Shown piece by piece: positions 42,175 through 52,050 of a stretch of DNA of 64,000 nt; position 1 is the first letter of the stretch; each line of letters starts with the position of its first letter. Source of the stretch: Streptomyces echinoruber (GTDB taxonomy: Bacteria > Actinomycetota > Actinomycetes > Streptomycetales > Streptomycetaceae); NCBI RefSeq assembly GCF_014651135.1, contig NZ_BMWH01000003.1, forward strand, positions 69,708 to 133,707, given 5' to 3'. The notes under the pieces are model-generated. The model saw only the letters and a list, made by a program, of their open reading frames with translations, was not told the DNA's origin and did no database searches. Made by a program: the position numbers and the translations under genes.

Positions 42175-42714
42175 TCAGTCCGCGAACGTCGCCGACAGCG
42201 CCTCCGCCAGCCCCGGCACCAGGTCCGGGCCGGTGAGCACCTCGGTCGGCGAGTCCTTCTCCCGCAGCCGCAGCGCCGACTCGCGGGCGCCGTCCCGCAG
42301 CACCGCCACGGTCATGCGCACCTCCTGCCGCTCCGGGTGCTCCGCCACCCACCGTGCCAGCGCCGCCTCGTCCAGCTCCTGCGGCACCTGCGCCTCGGCG
42401 GACGCCGGCAGCATCAGGCGCTCCACGGTCAGCGCGCAGCCGGCCACCGCCTCCGGCCAGGCGATCGTGCCCAGGAACTCGTCGAGCGGCCGGTCCGTTG
42501 GAATCTCGTCCTGCTCGATCGGGGTGAAGCCGGCGCTCGCCTGCTCGTCCAGGCCGAGCCGGTCCGCGAGCGAGGGCTGCTCGGCCCGCAGGCGTGCGGT
42601 GTCGACGAGGGCGAAGAGACGGGCGGGCTGGTCCCAGCCGAGGCCGGAGACGTACTCGTCGATCTCGAGCACGGCCCGGGTGAGCGGGCTCGCCGCCATG
42701 GGAGTGTTGGACAT
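42175..42714 (-). CDS. PPA1309 family protein
   Basis: 179-residue soluble protein conserved across actinobacteria (named after its Cutibacterium member). Recognised by LGWDQPARLFALVDT near 28, EQDEIPTD near 68, and FLGTIAWPEAVAGCALTVERL near 82. No catalytic motif is seen. It is divergent from the UPF0182 gene and convergent with the PDZ-Lon gene. Confidence 0.82.
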   Translation of the reverse strand: MSNTPMAASPLTRAVLEIDEYVSGLGWDQPARLFALVDTARLRAEQPSLADRLGLDEQASAGFTPIEQDEIPTDRPLDEFLGTIAWPEAVAGCALTVERLMLPASAEAQVPQELDEAALARWVAEHPERQEVRMTVAVLRDGARESALRLREKDSPTEVLTGPDLVPGLAEALSATFAD

Positions 42715-42866
42715 GGTCACAATCCTGCCTCGTTCCCGGCCCGAACCGGGAACCGAGTAAACGGTGAGTAAGTTGCATAGATGTGGGCCCACGATCACCC
42801 GGGCGCACGCACGGTCCACGAACGCGCGGGCCTGACCGATCAACAGCGAACTTCGAGGTGCGCACC

Positions 42867-45827
42867 TTGGCTTTCCAGATGCCGGACCGCGGCGGAGGCC
42901 CGACGGGGCCGCGGATCAGAGCGGGCCGCCCGTCCCGGCGCGTCCGGACCCTGCTGACGACGCTGGGCGTTCTCGCCGTGCTCGGCATGGCGTTCACCAT
43001 GTTCGCGGGCTTCTGGACGGACTGGCTGTGGTACCGGTCGGTGAAGTACTCGTCGGTCTTCACCACCACCCTCGTGACGAAGATCGGCCTCTTCTTCGTC
43101 TTCGGCCTGCTGATGGCGCTCGCGGTCGGCTTCAACATCTGGCTGGCCCACCGGCTGCGGCCCCCGCTGAGCGCGATGTCCCTGGAACAGCAGAACCTGG
43201 ACCGCTACCGCATGGGCATCGCGCCCTACAAGAAGTGGCTGCTGCTCGGCATCACCGCCGTGGTGGGCCTGATCGCCGGCGCCTCGGCGGCCGGCCAGTG
43301 GCGCACCTGGCTGCAGTGGGTCAACGGCGTGCCCTTCCACCAGAAGGACCCGCAGTTCCACCTCGACGTCTCCTTCTACGCCTTCGACCTGCCCTGGTAC
43401 CGCTTCCTGCTGGGCTTCGGCTTCGCCGCCGCGATCCTGTCGGTGATCGCCGCCGCGCTCACCCACTACCTGTACGGCGGGCTGCGGATCACCAGCCCCG
43501 GGGCGCGCGCCACGGCCGCCGCCACCGGGCACCTGTCGGTGCTGATCGGCGTCTTCGTCGCCCTCAAGGCGGTCGCCTACTGGCTGGACCGCTACGGGCT
43601 GGCGGTCAAGTCCAGCGACTTCCGCGCCACCGACAACTGGACCGGCCTGCGCTTCACCGACGCCAACGCCTACCTGCCGGCCAAGACGATCCTGTTCTGC
43701 ATCGCCGTCATCTGCGCGCTGCTGTTCTTCGCCACCCTGTGGCGGCGCACCTGGCAGCTGCCCGTGATCGGCTTCGGCCTGATGGTCCTCTCCGCCATAC
43801 TCATCGGCGGCCTGTACCCGGCGATCGTGCAGAAGTTCCAGGTCCAGCCCAACGAACAGGCCAAAGAAGCCCCGTACGTCGCGAAGAACATCAAGGCCAC
43901 GCGCGAGGCGTACGGCATCGACGACACCGAGGTCAGCGAGTACCCCGGCGAGAGCACCAGCAAGAACAGGGCGCGGCTGCGCGACGACGCCGGCAGCACG
44001 GCGAGCATCCGGCTGATGGACCCGAACATCATCTCGCCGACCTTCCAGCAGCTGCAGCAGGTGCGGAACTACTACGGCTTCCCGTCCAACCTCGCCGTCG
44101 ACCGCTACCGGACGAAGGACGGCAAGACCCAGGACACGGTCATCGGCCTGCGGGAGCTCAACCTCAACGGCATCCCGAAGCAGAACTGGATCAACGACCA
44201 CTTCCGCTACACGCACGGCTACGGCGTGGTCGCCGCCAAGGGCACGCAGGCCGACGCGAAGGGACGCCCGGTCTTCACCGAGTACAACCTGCCCTCCAAG
44301 GGCGACCTCGGCAGCTACCAGCAGCGGATCTACTACGGCGAGAAGACCACGCAGTACTCGATCGTCGGCGGCCCGCAGAAGGAGGTCGACTACTCCGACG
44401 ACAAGGGGGAGAAGACCACCAGCTACCGGGGCAGGAGCGGTGTCGACATCGCCAATCCGCTCAACCGGGCGGCGTACGCGGTGGCGTTCGGGGAACCGCA
44501 GATCCTGTACTCGGGCGCCATCGGCGAGGGTTCGCGGATCCTGTACAACCGCACCCCCAAGGAGCGCGTCGAGGCGGTCGCGCCGTGGCTCACCATCGAC
44601 GGCGTCGTCTACCCGGCCGTGGTCGACGGGCGCATCCAGTGGATCGTCGACGCCTACACGACGACCAACGGCTACCCGTACTCGTCGCGCACCACCCTCG
44701 GGGACACGACGACGGACTCGCTCACCGCCGCCAACAACCAGCGCGTCGTGGCCCAGCAGAACCAGGTCAACTACATCCGCAACTCGGTCAAGGCGACCGT
44801 GGACGCCTACACCGGCGAGGTCAGGCTGTACCAGTGGGACACCCATGACCCGGTCCTGAAGACCTGGATGAAGGCGTTCCCCGGCACGGTGAAGCCGAAG
44901 AAGGACATCTCGCCGGAGCTGATGGCCCATCTCCGCTACCCGCAGGACCTGTTCAAGGTCCAGCGGGAGCTGCTGACCCGCTACCACGTCCAGGACGCCC
45001 AGACGTTCCTCAGCGGCAGCGAGGTGTGGCAGATCCCGGACGACCCGACCAACAGGTCGGGCAACGCTGTCCCGCCGTACTACCTGAGCCTGAAGATGCC
45101 CGGCGAGACGTCGCAGGCCTTCTCGCTGACGACCACCATGACGCCCAACGGCCGCGACAACCTCAGCGCGTTCATGGCCGTCAACGCCGATCCGGGCACC
45201 CGCGACTACGGCAGGATCACCATTCTGAAACTGCCGACGGGCAAGACGATCGACGGGCCGAAACGCGTCCAGAGCCAGTTCAACTCCGAACCGGACATCG
45301 CCGAGTCCATCCGCCTGCTGAAGGGCGGCGACTCCGACATCGAGTACGGCAACCTGCTCACGGTGCCCCTCGACGGCGGACTGCTCTACGTGGAGCCGGT
45401 GTACGTGCGCGGCGGCGACCTGAAGTATCCGCTGCTGAAGAAAGTGCTGGTCACCTACGACGGCAACACCGCGTTCGAGGACACCCTCGACCAGGCCCTG
45501 AACAAGGTGTTCGGGACGGCCGCCTCGACCAGGCCGCCGGGCGAGGACGGCGGCAACCCGCCGTCGTCGTCCAACCCGACGGTCCGGCAGGCGCTGCAGG
45601 ACGCCCAGAAGGCCTTCGAGGACGGCCAGGAGGCGCTGAAGAAACCCGACTGGGGCGCCTACGCCCGGGCCCAGAAGGAACTCGAGGACGCGCTGAAGCG
45701 GGCCGAGGAGGCCCAGACGAAGGCGGACCGGGCCAGCGGCAGCGGCGGTTCGGGCGCCGGCAGCCCGAGCGCGCGCCCGAGCACGAGCGCCAGTCCCAGC
45801 CCCGGCTCCGGTTCGGGCGGGGGGTGA
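42867..45827 (+). CDS. UPF0182 family integral membrane protein
   Basis: 986 residues. Seven helices in the first ~330 residues (first at [21 protein letters not shown]), then a large domain that probably faces outside, with the family motifs [17 protein letters not shown] near 38, [18 protein letters not shown] near 382 and [15 protein letters not shown] near 640. The C-terminus is a charged helix plus Ser/Gly/Pro tail. The TTG start at 42867 follows GAGGTG and gives the usual [10 protein letters not shown] start. Function unknown. It is followed by an initiator tRNA gene. Confidence 0.88.
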   Translation: MAFQMPDRGGGPTGPRIRAGRPSRRVRTLLTTLGVLAVLGMAFTMFAGFWTDWLWYRSVKYSSVFTTTLVTKIGLFFVFGLLMALAVGFNIWLAHRLRPPLSAMSLEQQNLDRYRMGIAPYKKWLLLGITAVVGLIAGASAAGQWRTWLQWVNGVPFHQKDPQFHLDVSFYAFDLPWYRFLLGFGFAAAILSVIAAALTHYLYGGLRITSPGARATAAATGHLSVLIGVFVALKAVAYWLDRYGLAVKSSDFRATDNWTGLRFTDANAYLPAKTILFCIAVICALLFFATLWRRTWQLPVIGFGLMVLSAILIGGLYPAIVQKFQVQPNEQAKEAPYVAKNIKATREAYGIDDTEVSEYPGESTSKNRARLRDDAGSTASIRLMDPNIISPTFQQLQQVRNYYGFPSNLAVDRYRTKDGKTQDTVIGLRELNLNGIPKQNWINDHFRYTHGYGVVAAKGTQADAKGRPVFTEYNLPSKGDLGSYQQRIYYGEKTTQYSIVGGPQKEVDYSDDKGEKTTSYRGRSGVDIANPLNRAAYAVAFGEPQILYSGAIGEGSRILYNRTPKERVEAVAPWLTIDGVVYPAVVDGRIQWIVDAYTTTNGYPYSSRTTLGDTTTDSLTAANNQRVVAQQNQVNYIRNSVKATVDAYTGEVRLYQWDTHDPVLKTWMKAFPGTVKPKKDISPELMAHLRYPQDLFKVQRELLTRYHVQDAQTFLSGSEVWQIPDDPTNRSGNAVPPYYLSLKMPGETSQAFSLTTTMTPNGRDNLSAFMAVNADPGTRDYGRITILKLPTGKTIDGPKRVQSQFNSEPDIAESIRLLKGGDSDIEYGNLLTVPLDGGLLYVEPVYVRGGDLKYPLLKKVLVTYDGNTAFEDTLDQALNKVFGTAASTRPPGEDGGNPPSSSNPTVRQALQDAQKAFEDGQEALKKPDWGAYARAQKELEDALKRAEEAQTKADRASGSGGSGAGSPSARPSTSASPSPGSGSGGG

Positions 45828-45871
45828 CGGACAGGCGTCCCTCGCGCCGTGGTACGGTGAACGAACAGCGG

Positions 45872-45945
45872 CGCGGGGTGGAGCAGCTCGGTAGCTCGCT
45901 GGGCTCATAACCCAGAGGTCGCAGGTTCAAATCCTGCCCCCGCTA
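45872..45945 (+). tRNA. Initiator tRNA-fMet (CAU), copy 1
   Basis: 74 nt without encoded CCA. Anticodon CAT in CTGGGCTCATAACCCAG, with the three G:C pairs at the base of the anticodon stem that mark initiators. The first base C faces U at position 72 (no pair), also initiator-specific. The T stem is GCAGG/CCTGC, fully paired. Confidence 0.97.
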
Positions 45946-45967
45946 CTGATGAAGAAGGAACCACGCC

Positions 45968-46002
45968 GAAGGCCCGGACCCCGCAAGGGGATCCGGGCCT
46001 TC
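45968..46002 (+). terminator. Terminator after tRNA-fMet copy 1
   Basis: GAAGGCCCGGA (45968-45978) pairs with TCCGGGCCTTC (45992-46002), extended inward by CCCC/GGGG around GCAA. No T tract follows; instead a 13-bp repeat starts at the last base. Confidence 0.75.
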
Positions 46003-46066
46003 GTGCTGTACGGGCGTGCTGTACGGGCGTGCTGTACGGGCGTGCTGTACGGGTGTGCTGTGCGGG
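46002..46066 (+). repeat. 13-bp tandem repeat, five copies
   Basis: CGTGCTGTACGGG is repeated exactly four times (46002-46053), with a fifth altered copy to 46066. The rest of the gap to the next gene contains GGTATAC and GTGTACC arms (46236-46252) that could be an operator near the start of the Sel1 gene. Confidence 0.95.
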
Positions 46067-46271
46067 GAGGGATCGGGGGAAGGGGCGTGGGAAGACGTGT
46101 GCCGCGCACACCGGGCGAACGCATGTGCCGACGGCCGGGACGGCCGCGCCGCCGCAGGGAGTTGGGCCGTTTGTGTTTGACTTGTCTCTCTGTGGGCATG
46201 TCGACAAAACGCTGAAGTGACCTCACTGGCTGCGGTATACCAGGTGTACCCGGGTTGCAGGTGGTGCGACG

Positions 46272-48098
46272 ATGGACGTTATGGGGGACAAGACGACTCT
46301 GTTCGGGACAGGGCGATTTGTGCAGCCTTCGGGCCAGGAGGACACGCGCGACGAGGCCGACGAGGCCGGGCAGGCGGCGGAAGAGGCGGAGGAGGCGCGG
46401 CAGCGCGCCGCCGCCGAGGCCGGTGACGTGCAGGCGATGAGCGTCCTGGGCAGCATGCTCCTGCGCCGCGGCGATCTCGACGGAGCCGAACCCCACCTGC
46501 GTGCCGCCACCGCGGCCGGCGACCGCGCCGCCGCCAACAACCTGGGTGTCCTGCTCCACCAGCGCGGCTACGCCGAGGAGGCCGCCGGATGGTGGCGCGT
46601 CGCCGCCGTCGCCGGCTCCGCCGCGGCCGCGCACGCGCTCGGCCGGCACCACCGCGAGCGCGGCGACGAGCCCGCCGCCGAGTACTGGCTGCGCCAGTCC
46701 GCCGAACAGGGCCACGTGCTCGGCGCCTACGCCCTCGCCGACCTCCTGGAGCACCGGGGCGAGGACGCCGCCGCCGAGCACTGGATGCGCGTGGCCGCCG
46801 AACACGGGCACCGCGAGGCCGCGTACCGGCTCGCGCGCGCCCTCGACCGCCGGGCCGCGCGGGAGTCCGACGGGGACGCCGGCGTGCCGCTGCTGGAGGA
46901 GGCCGAGCAGTGGTACCGGCAGGCCGCCGCCCGCGGCCACCGGCGCGCCGCGCTGCACCTGGGCGCGATCCTGGAGCGGCGCGGCGAGCTCAAGGAGGCC
47001 GGGCGCTGGTACTTGACCTCCGCCAAGGACGGCGAGCCGCGGGCCGCCTGCGCCCTTGGCTTCCTGCTGCGCGACGCCGGGGACACCGAGAGCGCCGCGG
47101 TGTGGTGGCTGCGCGCCGCCCAGGAGGGCGACGGCAACGCGGCCAATGCGCTGGGCGCGCTGCACGCCGAGCGCGGTGAGACGCAGACCGCCGAGCGCTG
47201 GTACCGGGCCGCGATGGACGCCGGCGACGTGAACGGCGCGTACAACCTGGGGCTGCTCTGCGCCGAGCAGGGCCGCACCGCGCAGGCCGAGCAGTGGTAC
47301 CGGCGCGCGGCCTACGCCGGGCACCGGGAGGCCGCCAACGCGCTGGCCATCCTGCTGCTGCAGGGCGGCGACGCGGCCGGGGCCGAGCCGTGGTTCTCCA
47401 AGGCCGCGGAGGCCGGCAGCGTCGATGCCGCCTTCAACCTCGGCATCCTCTACGCCAAGCGCGGCGAGGACGCCAAGGCGCTGCGCTGGTACGAGCGGGC
47501 CGCGGCCGCCGGGCACACCGAGGCGGCGCTGCAGGTCGGCATCGCGCGGCTGAGAGAGGGCGACGAGCAGGAGGCCGAACGGCATCTGCGCTGCGCGGCG
47601 GGGGGCGGCAGCGCGGAGGGCGCGTACCGGCTGGCCACCCTGCTGGACGCGCGGCGGCCGCCGGAGCCGGCCCACGAGCTGGGGCACGTCGTGCACGAGA
47701 AGACCGAGTGCGAGGAGTGGTACGAGCGGGCCGCCTCGCAGGGGCACCGGCGGGCGCAGGTGCGGGTGGGCATGCTCGCCGCGGCCCGGGGCGACGTGGA
47801 GGAGGCGGCGCGGTGGTACCGGGAGGCCGCCGAGGCCGGGTCGCGCAACGGGGCGTTCAACCTCGGGCTGCTGCTCGCCCGGGAGGGGCGGGAGCCGGAG
47901 GCCCTGATCTGGTGGAAGCGGGCGGCCAACGCCGGGCACGGGCGGGCGGCGCTCCGCCTCGCCCTCGTCTACGCGCGCCGCGGCGAGCTGGTCGAGGGAC
48001 AGCGGTGGGCCGACCACGCCGTGGCCGCGGGACCGGCGGAGGTGGCCGAGCGGGCGGGGAGGCTGCGGGACGCGCTCCGGGAGGAGCTGTCGGCCTGA
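46272..48098 (+). CDS. Sel1/TPR-repeat protein
   Basis: 608-residue solenoid of about 13 Sel1-like repeats of ~36 residues (pattern AxxGxxxAAYxLGxLxxxxGxxxxAExWYRxAAxAG), preceded by an acidic helix (DEADEAGQAAEEAEEARQ). Such proteins scaffold protein complexes; no catalytic domain is present. ATG 46272 or 46281 is possible; neither has a strong ribosome site. The gene is enclosed by two initiator tRNA genes in the same orientation. Confidence 0.85.
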   Translation: MDVMGDKTTLFGTGRFVQPSGQEDTRDEADEAGQAAEEAEEARQRAAAEAGDVQAMSVLGSMLLRRGDLDGAEPHLRAATAAGDRAAANNLGVLLHQRGYAEEAAGWWRVAAVAGSAAAAHALGRHHRERGDEPAAEYWLRQSAEQGHVLGAYALADLLEHRGEDAAAEHWMRVAAEHGHREAAYRLARALDRRAARESDGDAGVPLLEEAEQWYRQAAARGHRRAALHLGAILERRGELKEAGRWYLTSAKDGEPRAACALGFLLRDAGDTESAAVWWLRAAQEGDGNAANALGALHAERGETQTAERWYRAAMDAGDVNGAYNLGLLCAEQGRTAQAEQWYRRAAYAGHREAANALAILLLQGGDAAGAEPWFSKAAEAGSVDAAFNLGILYAKRGEDAKALRWYERAAAAGHTEAALQVGIARLREGDEQEAERHLRCAAGGGSAEGAYRLATLLDARRPPEPAHELGHVVHEKTECEEWYERAASQGHRRAQVRVGMLAAARGDVEEAARWYREAAEAGSRNGAFNLGLLLAREGREPEALIWWKRAANAGHGRAALRLALVYARRGELVEGQRWADHAVAAGPAEVAERAGRLRDALREELSA

Positions 48099-48187
48099 AC
48101 TCCCCGCGCGGACCGTGGGCGTCCGGCGCCCTGCCGCCCATCGATTTGCATCCGTGCGCGGTGTTGACGTAATGTTCAGGACGTCGA

Positions 48188-48261
48188 CGCGGGGTGGAGC
48201 AGCTCGGTAGCTCGCTGGGCTCATAACCCAGAGGTCGCAGGTTCAAATCCTGTCCCCGCTA
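48188..48261 (+). tRNA. Initiator tRNA-fMet (CAU), copy 2
   Basis: Identical to the copy at 45872 except one base: the T stem ends CCTGT instead of CCTGC, giving a G:U pair. C1/U72 mismatch and the three G:C anticodon-stem pairs are kept. CCA is not encoded. Confidence 0.97.
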
Positions 48262-48268
48262 CTGAAGG

Positions 48269-48310
48269 CCGAGGGCCGGAATCCGGAAGGGTTCCGGCCC
48301 TCGGTGTTTT
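48269..48310 (+). terminator. Intrinsic terminator after tRNA-fMet copy 2
   Basis: CCGAGGGCCGGAA (48269-48281) and TTCCGGCCCTCGG (48292-48304) pair perfectly over 13 bp and are followed by TGTTTT. The T tract is the first unit of a 12-bp repeat. Confidence 0.85.
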
Positions 48311-48340
48311 CCCAGGTGTTTTCCCAGGTGTTTTCGCGGG
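48305..48340 (+). repeat. 12-bp repeat containing terminator T tract
   Basis: TGTTTTCCCAGG occurs at 48305-48316 and 48317-48328, and as TGTTTTCGCGGG at 48329-48340, so the T tract is triplicated. Confidence 0.9.
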
Positions 48341-48392
48341 CGGTCTCCGCGGGCGCGGCTCCCGGTGTGCGAAGGCTCCGGGACACGCGAAA

Positions 48393-48420
48393 GCCCCGGC
48401 CCGCGCGGGCGGGCCGGGGC
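48393..48420 (-). terminator. Terminator of the Fur-family gene
   Basis: On the minus strand the 12-bp arms GCCCCGGCCCGC (48420-48409) and GCGGGCCGGGGC (48404-48393) have a 4-base loop and are followed by TTTCG. It is 36 bp past the stop. Confidence 0.75.
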
Positions 48421-48455
48421 CATCAGGTCGCTGGGGGCCGCCGGGGCGGTGGCGG

Positions 48456-48872
48456 CTACGCCTTCGTGCAGTCCGGGCAGACCCCGCGGTAGGTCACCTC
48501 GACGTCGGAGACCATGAAGCCGAAGCGCTCGGAGGCCGGCAGGTCGGCGAGCGGGTCGCCGGTCGGGTGGACGTCGCGGATCGCGCCGCACCGGGAGCAG
48601 ACCAGGTGGTGGTGGGGGCGGTGCGCGTTCGGGTCGTACCGCTTGGCGCGGTTGTCCGTGGTGACCTCGAGGACCTCACCGAGGGAGACGAGCTCGCCCA
48701 GGGTGTTGTAGACGGTCGCCCGGGAGATCTCGGGCAGCTTGGCGACGGCCCGCGCATGGACCTCGTCGGCTGTCAGGTGCACGTGCTCGCCGTCGAGGAC
48801 CTCGGCCACGACGCGCCGCTGCGCGGTCATGCGCCATCCGCGTCCACGCAGCCGTTCCAGAAGGTCGCTCAT
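48456..48872 (-). CDS. Fur/PerR-family peroxide-type repressor beside catalase
   Basis: 138-residue metal-dependent repressor. The DNA-binding helix [13 protein letters not shown] is near residue 50, the metal site [13 protein letters not shown] near 84, and a second CPDC pair at the C-terminus. The divergent catalase gene and the operator in its promoter suggest a CatR/FurA-type regulator that releases when Fe or a cysteine/histidine is oxidised by peroxide. Which of the several Streptomyces Fur paralogues it corresponds to cannot be settled from sequence alone. Confidence 0.85.
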   Translation of the reverse strand: MSDLLERLRGRGWRMTAQRRVVAEVLDGEHVHLTADEVHARAVAKLPEISRATVYNTLGELVSLGEVLEVTTDNRAKRYDPNAHRPHHHLVCSRCGAIRDVHPTGDPLADLPASERFGFMVSDVEVTYRGVCPDCTKA

Positions 48873-48932
48873 ACGAACCAGCCTAACAGCAACGGGCCCA
48901 GATTCCGAACAGGTGTGACTTTGGAGCATTCC

Positions 48933-48960
48933 TTGACTTGGACTAAGTCCAATGTAGGAT
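48933..48960 (+). promoter_or_regulatory. Catalase promoter with Fur-type operator
   Basis: TTGACT (48933-48938), 16 bp, TAGGAT (48955-48960) form a good sigma-HrdB promoter. Between the boxes is the perfect palindrome TTGGACT-A-AGTCCAA (48938-48952), a 7-1-7 Fur-type box positioned to block RNA polymerase. Confidence 0.8.
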
Positions 48961-49016
48961 CGGGAACGGCTTTGGTCATGGAACAACTTTGGTATGCAGT
49001 GACGCAGGAGGCGCCA

Positions 49017-50471
49017 GTGACGCAGGGACCGCTCACGACGGAGGCCGGGGCACCCGTGGCCGACAACCAGAACAGCGAGACCGCGGGTGTCGGCGGCCCG
49101 GTCCTCGTGCAGGACCAGCTTCTGCTGGAGAAGCTGGCGCACTTCAACCGCGAGCGCATCCCCGAGCGCGTGGTGCACGCCCGCGGCGCCGGCGCCTACG
49201 GCACCTTCACGGTCACCGCCGACGTCACCGGGTACACGCGCGCCAAGTTCCTCTCCGAGGTCGGCAAGCAGACCGAGGTCTTCGTGCGCTTCTCCACCGT
49301 GGCGGGCAGCCTCGGCGCCGCGGACGCCGTCCGCGACCCGCGCGGATTCGCGGTGAAGTTCTACACCGAGGAGGGCAACTACGACCTCGTCGGCAACAAC
49401 ACCCCGGTGTTCTTCATCAAGGACGCCATCAAGTTCCCGGACTTCATCCACACCCAGAAGCGCGACCCGTACACCGGCAGCCAGGAGCCGGACAACGTCT
49501 GGGACTTCTGGAGCCTGTCGCCGGAGTCCACGCACCAGGTGACCTGGCTGTTCGGCGACCGCGGCATCCCGGCGTCGTACCGCCACATGGACGGTTTCGG
49601 CTCGCACACCTTCCAGTGGAACAACGAGGCCGGCGAGGTCTTCTGGGTCAAGTACCACTTCAAGACCGACCAGGGCATCAAGTGCCTCACCCAGGAGGAG
49701 GCCGACCTCCTGGCGGGCAAGGACCCCGACTCCCACCAGCGGGACCTGCGCGAGGCGATCGAGCGCGGCGAGTACCCGAGCTGGACGGTGTACGTCCAGA
49801 TCATGCCGGCGGCCGAGGCGGCGACGTACCGCTTCAATCCGTTCGACCTGACCAAGGTGTGGCCGCACGGCGACTACCCGCTGATCGAGATCGGCAGGAT
49901 GGAGCTGAACCGCAACCCGCGGAACATCTTCGCCGAGGTCGAGCAGTCGGTCTTCTCGCCGGCCCACTTCGTGCCGGGCATCGGCCCGTCCCCGGACAAG
50001 ATGCTCCAGGGCCGCCTCTTCGCCTACGGCGACGCCCACCGCTACCGCGTCGGCGTCAACGCCGACCAGCTCCCCGTGAACCGCCCGCACGCCACCGAGG
50101 CGCGCACCCATGGCCGGGACGGCTTCCTGTACGACGGCCGGCACGGCGGCGCGAAGAACTACGAGCCGAACAGCTTCGGCGGCCCGCTCCAGACGAACCG
50201 CCCGCTGTGGCAGCCGTTCGACGGCTTCACCGCCGGCACCGGCAACCACGCGGCGCCGGTGCACGCCGAGGACGACGACTTCGTCCAGGCGGGCAACCTC
50301 TACCGGCTGATGTCGGAGGAGGAGAAGGAGCGCCTGGTCGGCAACCTGGCCGGCTCCCTCGCCAAGGTCTCGCGCGAGGACGTCGTCGAGCGCGCGGTCG
50401 ACAACTTCCGGCAGGCCGACGCCGACTTCGGCAAGCGGCTGGAGAACGCGGTGCGGGCGCTGCGCGGCTGA
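49017..50471 (+). CDS. Monofunctional haem catalase
   Basis: Cytosolic tetrameric catalase, 484 residues, small-subunit clade. Catalytic His54 in [12 protein letters not shown], distal Asn in [10 protein letters not shown] near 127 and the haem-ligand Tyr in [11 protein letters not shown] near 337. GTG 49017 is chosen because AGGAGG lies a few bases upstream (49006-49011) and the product then begins at the family-typical [11 protein letters not shown]. Expression is likely repressed by the adjacent Fur-family protein and induced by hydrogen peroxide. Confidence 0.93.
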   Translation: MTQGPLTTEAGAPVADNQNSETAGVGGPVLVQDQLLLEKLAHFNRERIPERVVHARGAGAYGTFTVTADVTGYTRAKFLSEVGKQTEVFVRFSTVAGSLGAADAVRDPRGFAVKFYTEEGNYDLVGNNTPVFFIKDAIKFPDFIHTQKRDPYTGSQEPDNVWDFWSLSPESTHQVTWLFGDRGIPASYRHMDGFGSHTFQWNNEAGEVFWVKYHFKTDQGIKCLTQEEADLLAGKDPDSHQRDLREAIERGEYPSWTVYVQIMPAAEAATYRFNPFDLTKVWPHGDYPLIEIGRMELNRNPRNIFAEVEQSVFSPAHFVPGIGPSPDKMLQGRLFAYGDAHRYRVGVNADQLPVNRPHATEARTHGRDGFLYDGRHGGAKNYEPNSFGGPLQTNRPLWQPFDGFTAGTGNHAAPVHAEDDDFVQAGNLYRLMSEEEKERLVGNLAGSLAKVSREDVVERAVDNFRQADADFGKRLENAVRALRG

Positions 50472-50510
50472 CCCGCCCGTACCCGGGAGGACGACGGGCC
50501 GGACCCGTGC

Positions 50511-50903
50511 TCAGGCCGGGACCCGCCGGCGGGCCGGGGCCCAGCAGCGGATGATGTCGCGGACCGAGACGATGCCGGCCGGCTCGCCGCCGTCGAGGAC
50601 GATCAGGTGGCGGAAGCCGCCGTGCGCCATGGCGCGGGCCGCCTCGTCCAGGGTCCAGGTCGGGGTGGCGAAGACGACGTCGGTGGTGGTGTGGGCGTGG
50701 GCGGGTTCGGCGTCCGGGTCCTGGCCGAGGCCGACGGAGTTGAGGATGTCGCGTTCGGTGAGGATGCCGATGCCGCCGGCGTCGGGGTCGAGGACGACGG
50801 CGGCGCCGACACGGCGGGCGGACATCAGGGCGGCGGCCTGGCGGAGGGTGTGTGCGGGACCGACGGTGAGGACCACCGTGCTCATGGCGTCACGGACGAG
50901 CAT
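50511..50903 (-). CDS. CBS-domain pair protein
   Basis: 130 residues forming two CBS motifs (VRDAMSTVVLTVGP... and TTDVVFATPTWTLDEAARAMAHGG), a Bateman module that binds adenine nucleotides. No effector domain is attached. ATG 50903 is preceded by AAGGAGGTGG at ideal spacing. Stand-alone CBS pairs can act as nucleotide sensors; partner unknown. Confidence 0.85.
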   Translation of the reverse strand: MLVRDAMSTVVLTVGPAHTLRQAAALMSARRVGAAVVLDPDAGGIGILTERDILNSVGLGQDPDAEPAHAHTTTDVVFATPTWTLDEAARAMAHGGFRHLIVLDGGEPAGIVSVRDIIRCWAPARRRVPA

Positions 50904-51068
50904 GGACAAAAGCCACCTCCTTCGGAACCCGGGCAGCGGAGCCCACACCGGGACCCGCGGGGGCTCACAAGTTCACAAGTGGGGGAGTCCTCAGCGTGAC
51001 AGGCAAAGCGGGGGTCAACAAGGGGGCGCGCGCGGCCGGTTGGCGGCGCGCGTGCGGGAAACGTGCGT

Positions 51069-51869
51069 TCAGCGGCGCGCGTTGAGGTACGCCAGCAGAT
51101 CGTCGTGGAGCAGGCCGTTCGACGCCGCCGCGTTGCCGCTGTGCGGGCCCGGGCGGCCGTCCAGGCCGGTGAAGGTGCCGCCGGCCTCCGTCACGATGAT
51201 CGCATTCGCGGCCATGTCCCACAGGGACAGCTCCGGCTCCGCGCACATGTCCACCGAGCCCTCGGCGACCATCATGTACGGCCAGAAGTCGCCGTACGCG
51301 CGCGTGCGCCACACCGCGCGGGTCAGGTCCAGGAAGCCGTCCAGGCGGCCCTGCTCCTCCCAGCCGCCCAGCGAGGAGTACGCGAACGACGCGTCCGCCA
51401 GCTTCGACACCCGCGAGACGTGCAGGCGCGTCGAGGAGGACAGGCTGCGGCCGGTGAAGGCGCCGTGGCCCTTCGCCGCCCACCAGCGGCGGCCGAGGGC
51501 GGGCGCGGAGACGACGCCGACGACCGGCTGGTAGCCGCCCTCCGCCGCCTCCATCAGGGCGATCAGGGTGGCCCAGACGGGAACGCCGCGGACGTAGTTC
51601 TTCGTGCCGTCGATCGGGTCGACGACCCAGCGGCGGGGCCCGGTGCCCTCGACGCCGTACTCCTCGCCCAGGATCGCGTCCCGCGGGCGGGCCCGCTTCA
51701 GGTGGCCGCGGACGAGTTCCTCCGCGGCCCGGTCCGCCTCGCTCACCGGAGTCATGTCCGGTTTCGTCTCCACCTTCAGATCGAGCGCCTTGAAGCGGTC
51801 CATGGTGGTGGCGTCGGCGGCGTCCGCGAGGACGTGGGCGAAGCGGAGGTCGTCGAGGTAGTCGGGCAT
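51069..51869 (-). CDS. hisN: Histidinol-phosphate phosphatase (inositol monophosphatase fold)
   Basis: Performs the penultimate phosphatase step of histidine biosynthesis. 266 residues of the IMPase superfamily: ILGEEYG near 68, [12 protein letters not shown] near 83 and the second metal site LSLWDMAAN near 212. The Streptomyces coelicolor orthologue in this neighbourhood was shown to be the monofunctional HisN. Upstream, GATACC lies 11 bp before the ATG and no ribosome site is seen, so leaderless translation is possible. Confidence 0.88.
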   Translation of the reverse strand: MPDYLDDLRFAHVLADAADATTMDRFKALDLKVETKPDMTPVSEADRAAEELVRGHLKRARPRDAILGEEYGVEGTGPRRWVVDPIDGTKNYVRGVPVWATLIALMEAAEGGYQPVVGVVSAPALGRRWWAAKGHGAFTGRSLSSSTRLHVSRVSKLADASFAYSSLGGWEEQGRLDGFLDLTRAVWRTRAYGDFWPYMMVAEGSVDMCAEPELSLWDMAANAIIVTEAGGTFTGLDGRPGPHSGNAAASNGLLHDDLLAYLNARR

Positions 51870-52050
51870 GCAACGAACGGTATCCGCCCCGGCCGGAAAC
51901 AGACCACACGGGGGCCGGTGCGCCAGGCTCCCGGCACCGGCGCGAGGGCCGCCCGCCGGCTGGTCCGCCGCGGCCGTCGCACCCACTTGACAGCCCCCGA
52001 GGCCCCGTCAACTCTGGGCGCAGAGCCGCTCGCCCCGAGGGAGGCGGAGG

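Noticed and set aside
45927..48224. 765-codon minus-strand frame opposite the Sel1-repeat gene
   Set aside because: Shadow of the repeat-rich plus-strand gene; it reads through tRNA complement sequence and has no start signal.
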